From NCBI GenBank assembly GCA_029859145.1, contig JAOUDT010000015.1, forward strand, positions 1 to 12,957: DNA of 12,957 nt, given 5' to 3'. Numbering within the stretch: position 1 is the stretch's first letter; each line of letters opens with the position of its first letter. Shown here piece by piece: positions 11,841 to 12,957 of the stretch. The translations under genes and the position numbers were made by a program. The notes under the pieces are model-generated. The model saw nothing but the letters and a program-made list of their open reading frames with translations. It was not told the origin of the DNA and made no database searches. The stretch is from Dehalococcoidia bacterium. GTDB lineage: Bacteria > Chloroflexota > Dehalococcoidia > GIF9 > AB-539-J10.

Positions 11841-12957
11841 TCAGCTTACAGTAGCCTTACTTGGTATCCTGTCCCTGGAACTACGCTTCATCCCGAATGC
11901 CACCCGCAATACACCAACACGCCTGATGACCAACTGGTAGAGTGCCAGGGAGACCACCAAGGAACCGATGACTACTATCAACAGCTTCGGGATAAGGGCG
12001 GCATTCAACTGTACTACGAAATAGGCAATGACAATGATGACAGGTTGATGCACTACGAAGAACGGGACAATGGCTTCCTGTCCGTATCTCAATAGCCTGT
12101 TGCTGAAATTCAGAAAGCGCATACCCATAAAAAGAGTGAAGGCTGCCCAGCACCAGCCGCAGACAGCAAACAAACCCCACCAGGCGAAGTCCACTAGACT
12201 GTGAGGAGCACCCTCAATGTCGAGCTCACCGGTAGAAAAGCTTATTATCGCTGCCCCGATGAATGCCAGAGTGCCGACCGTCAAGGTGATTGGCCAGTCC
12301 CGCCGCACGGCTTGCCTGAGCCGCTCATCTCCAATCACCAGATAGCCTATAACGAAGAAAGATAGCAGGAAGAAGAAATCAGCCCAGTCATGCTCATATG
12401 GGAAGAAGGGCTGCAAACCCAATCTGATAAACAAAGGTGGAAGGGTGAAAACAAGTATACCGCCGCGATGCCGACAGACCTGTGCCAGCCAAGAGATTAA
12501 TCGCTGGCCGGCCCCCTTTCGGACCCACTGGAAGAACGGTAGGGCAAGTAGTGAAAACATGAACAGGAAACCCAGAAACCAGAGATGGTAGCCCATCACT
12601 CCAAAAATTCTAGGGTTAGGCCCCCAGGGTAGCGAACCAACAAACTGTGTGAAGGAGCCTGCAAAGATGCCAGTCTCGACCTTATGGCTCCATTCAAAAT
12701 AGAGCTGTATAGGGGAAAGTATTATGGAGCCAACCACGAACGGAATCAGCAAGCGGCTTGAGCGCTCTTTGATATACTGGCTGGAAGTGCGCCGCTTCAG
12801 TGCAAACCAGGTGCCGGCGCCGGCAATCATGAAGAATAGGGGCATACCCCAGGGAAAGAAGAAAGCCTGAATAGTCGTAATGACAACGCTCTGCTCGGCG
12901 TTTTTGATGTGCCAGGGCATCGTGTTGAATACGTTGGTCGCGTGGAAGAGGAAGACC
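11841..12957 (-). CDS. Acyltransferase-3 family membrane protein (5' end outside window)
   Basis: The frame stays open through the right edge of the window. An internal Met at 12920 is preceded by in-frame codons for VFLFHATNVFNT, the conserved first-helix FH-x-x-x-x-F region of acyltransferase-3 proteins, so the gene is partial and the Met is not the start. About 371 residues are visible, with roughly ten hydrophobic segments. Other family marks are PLFFMIAGAGTWFAL and YIKERSSRLLIPF (the R-x-x-RLL-x-PF loop). The family moves acyl groups across or onto membrane-exposed sugars, lipopolysaccharide or other cell-surface molecules, with the first-helix His as a key catalytic residue. The substrate is unknown. 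The basic C-terminal tail (KRSSRDRIPSK) should be cytoplasmic. It is the upstream gene of a likely two-gene unit with the SAM methyltransferase. Confidence 0.85.
   Translation of the reverse strand, partial: VFLFHATNVFNTMPWHIKNAEQSVVITTIQAFFFPWGMPLFFMIAGAGTWFALKRRTSSQYIKERSSRLLIPFVVGSIILSPIQLYFEWSHKVETGIFAGSFTQFVGSLPWGPNPRIFGVMGYHLWFLGFLFMFSLLALPFFQWVRKGAGQRLISWLAQVCRHRGGILVFTLPPLFIRLGLQPFFPYEHDWADFFFLLSFFVIGYLVIGDERLRQAVRRDWPITLTVGTLAFIGAAIISFSTGELDIEGAPHSLVDFAWWGLFAVCGWCWAAFTLFMGMRFLNFSNRLLRYGQEAIVPFFVVHQPVIIVIAYFVVQLNAALIPKLLIVVIGSLVVSLALYQLVIRRVGVLRVAFGMKRSSRDRIPSKATVS

Noticed and set aside
11742..12095. 117-codon plus-strand frame across the methyltransferase/acyltransferase junction
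   Set aside because: Antisense to two recognised genes and without an SD or domain.

Overview
The window looks like chromosome from an anaerobic member of the Chloroflexota, probably Dehalococcoidia or a close relative. I infer this from the style of the arginine enzymes, the DUF362 and QueG-like Fe-S proteins, the DUF4389 and DUF3147-like membrane proteins, and roughly 50% GC with many non-ATG starts. No rRNA or tRNA is present to confirm it. Nothing seen is a phage, a complete insertion sequence, a CRISPR array or a toxin/defence module.

Layout: (1) Bases 2-181 are the 3' end of a gene resembling the C-terminus of DNA polymerase III alpha (dnaE). (2) Bases 280-4783 are an arginine-biosynthesis run on the + strand, argJ-argB-argD-argG. 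The first three genes overlap and should be translationally coupled. argG follows after a 112-bp AT-rich repeat-bearing gap with its own strong ribosome binding site. ArgJ implies the cyclic acetyl-group pathway. argC, argF and argH are not here. (3) Bases 4881-8182 are a minus-strand block of membrane or exported proteins: a DUF4389 protein, an isoprenylcysteine-methyltransferase-like membrane enzyme paired with a secreted protein of unknown function, and a small DUF3147/GlpM-like membrane protein. Two related ~68-bp palindromic elements (5667-5734 and 7757-7824) bracket the methyltransferase/secreted-protein pair. (4) Bases 8264-10278 are a divergent pair: a DUF362 protein on the minus strand and a QueG-like double [4Fe-4S] protein on the plus strand, with a promoter on each side of the gap. 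(5) Bases 10425-10919 encode an isochorismatase-family cysteine hydrolase, followed by a 206-bp noncoding GC-rich segment that appears structured and may be a group II intron remnant. (6) Bases 11126-12957 are a minus-strand pair, an acyltransferase-3 membrane protein (cut by the window end) followed by a class I SAM methyltransferase.

How it fits together: the arginine enzymes carry glutamate through N-acetylglutamate, its phosphate and (via ArgC elsewhere) the semialdehyde to N-acetylornithine. ArgJ recycles the acetyl group, and ArgG makes argininosuccinate from citrulline. The remaining genes are small accessory units with no single obvious pathway. I do not see a clearly new biological system. 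The items most worth a second look are the paired palindromic elements around the two-gene cassette, the structured segment at 10930-11122, and the noncanonical QueG paralog.
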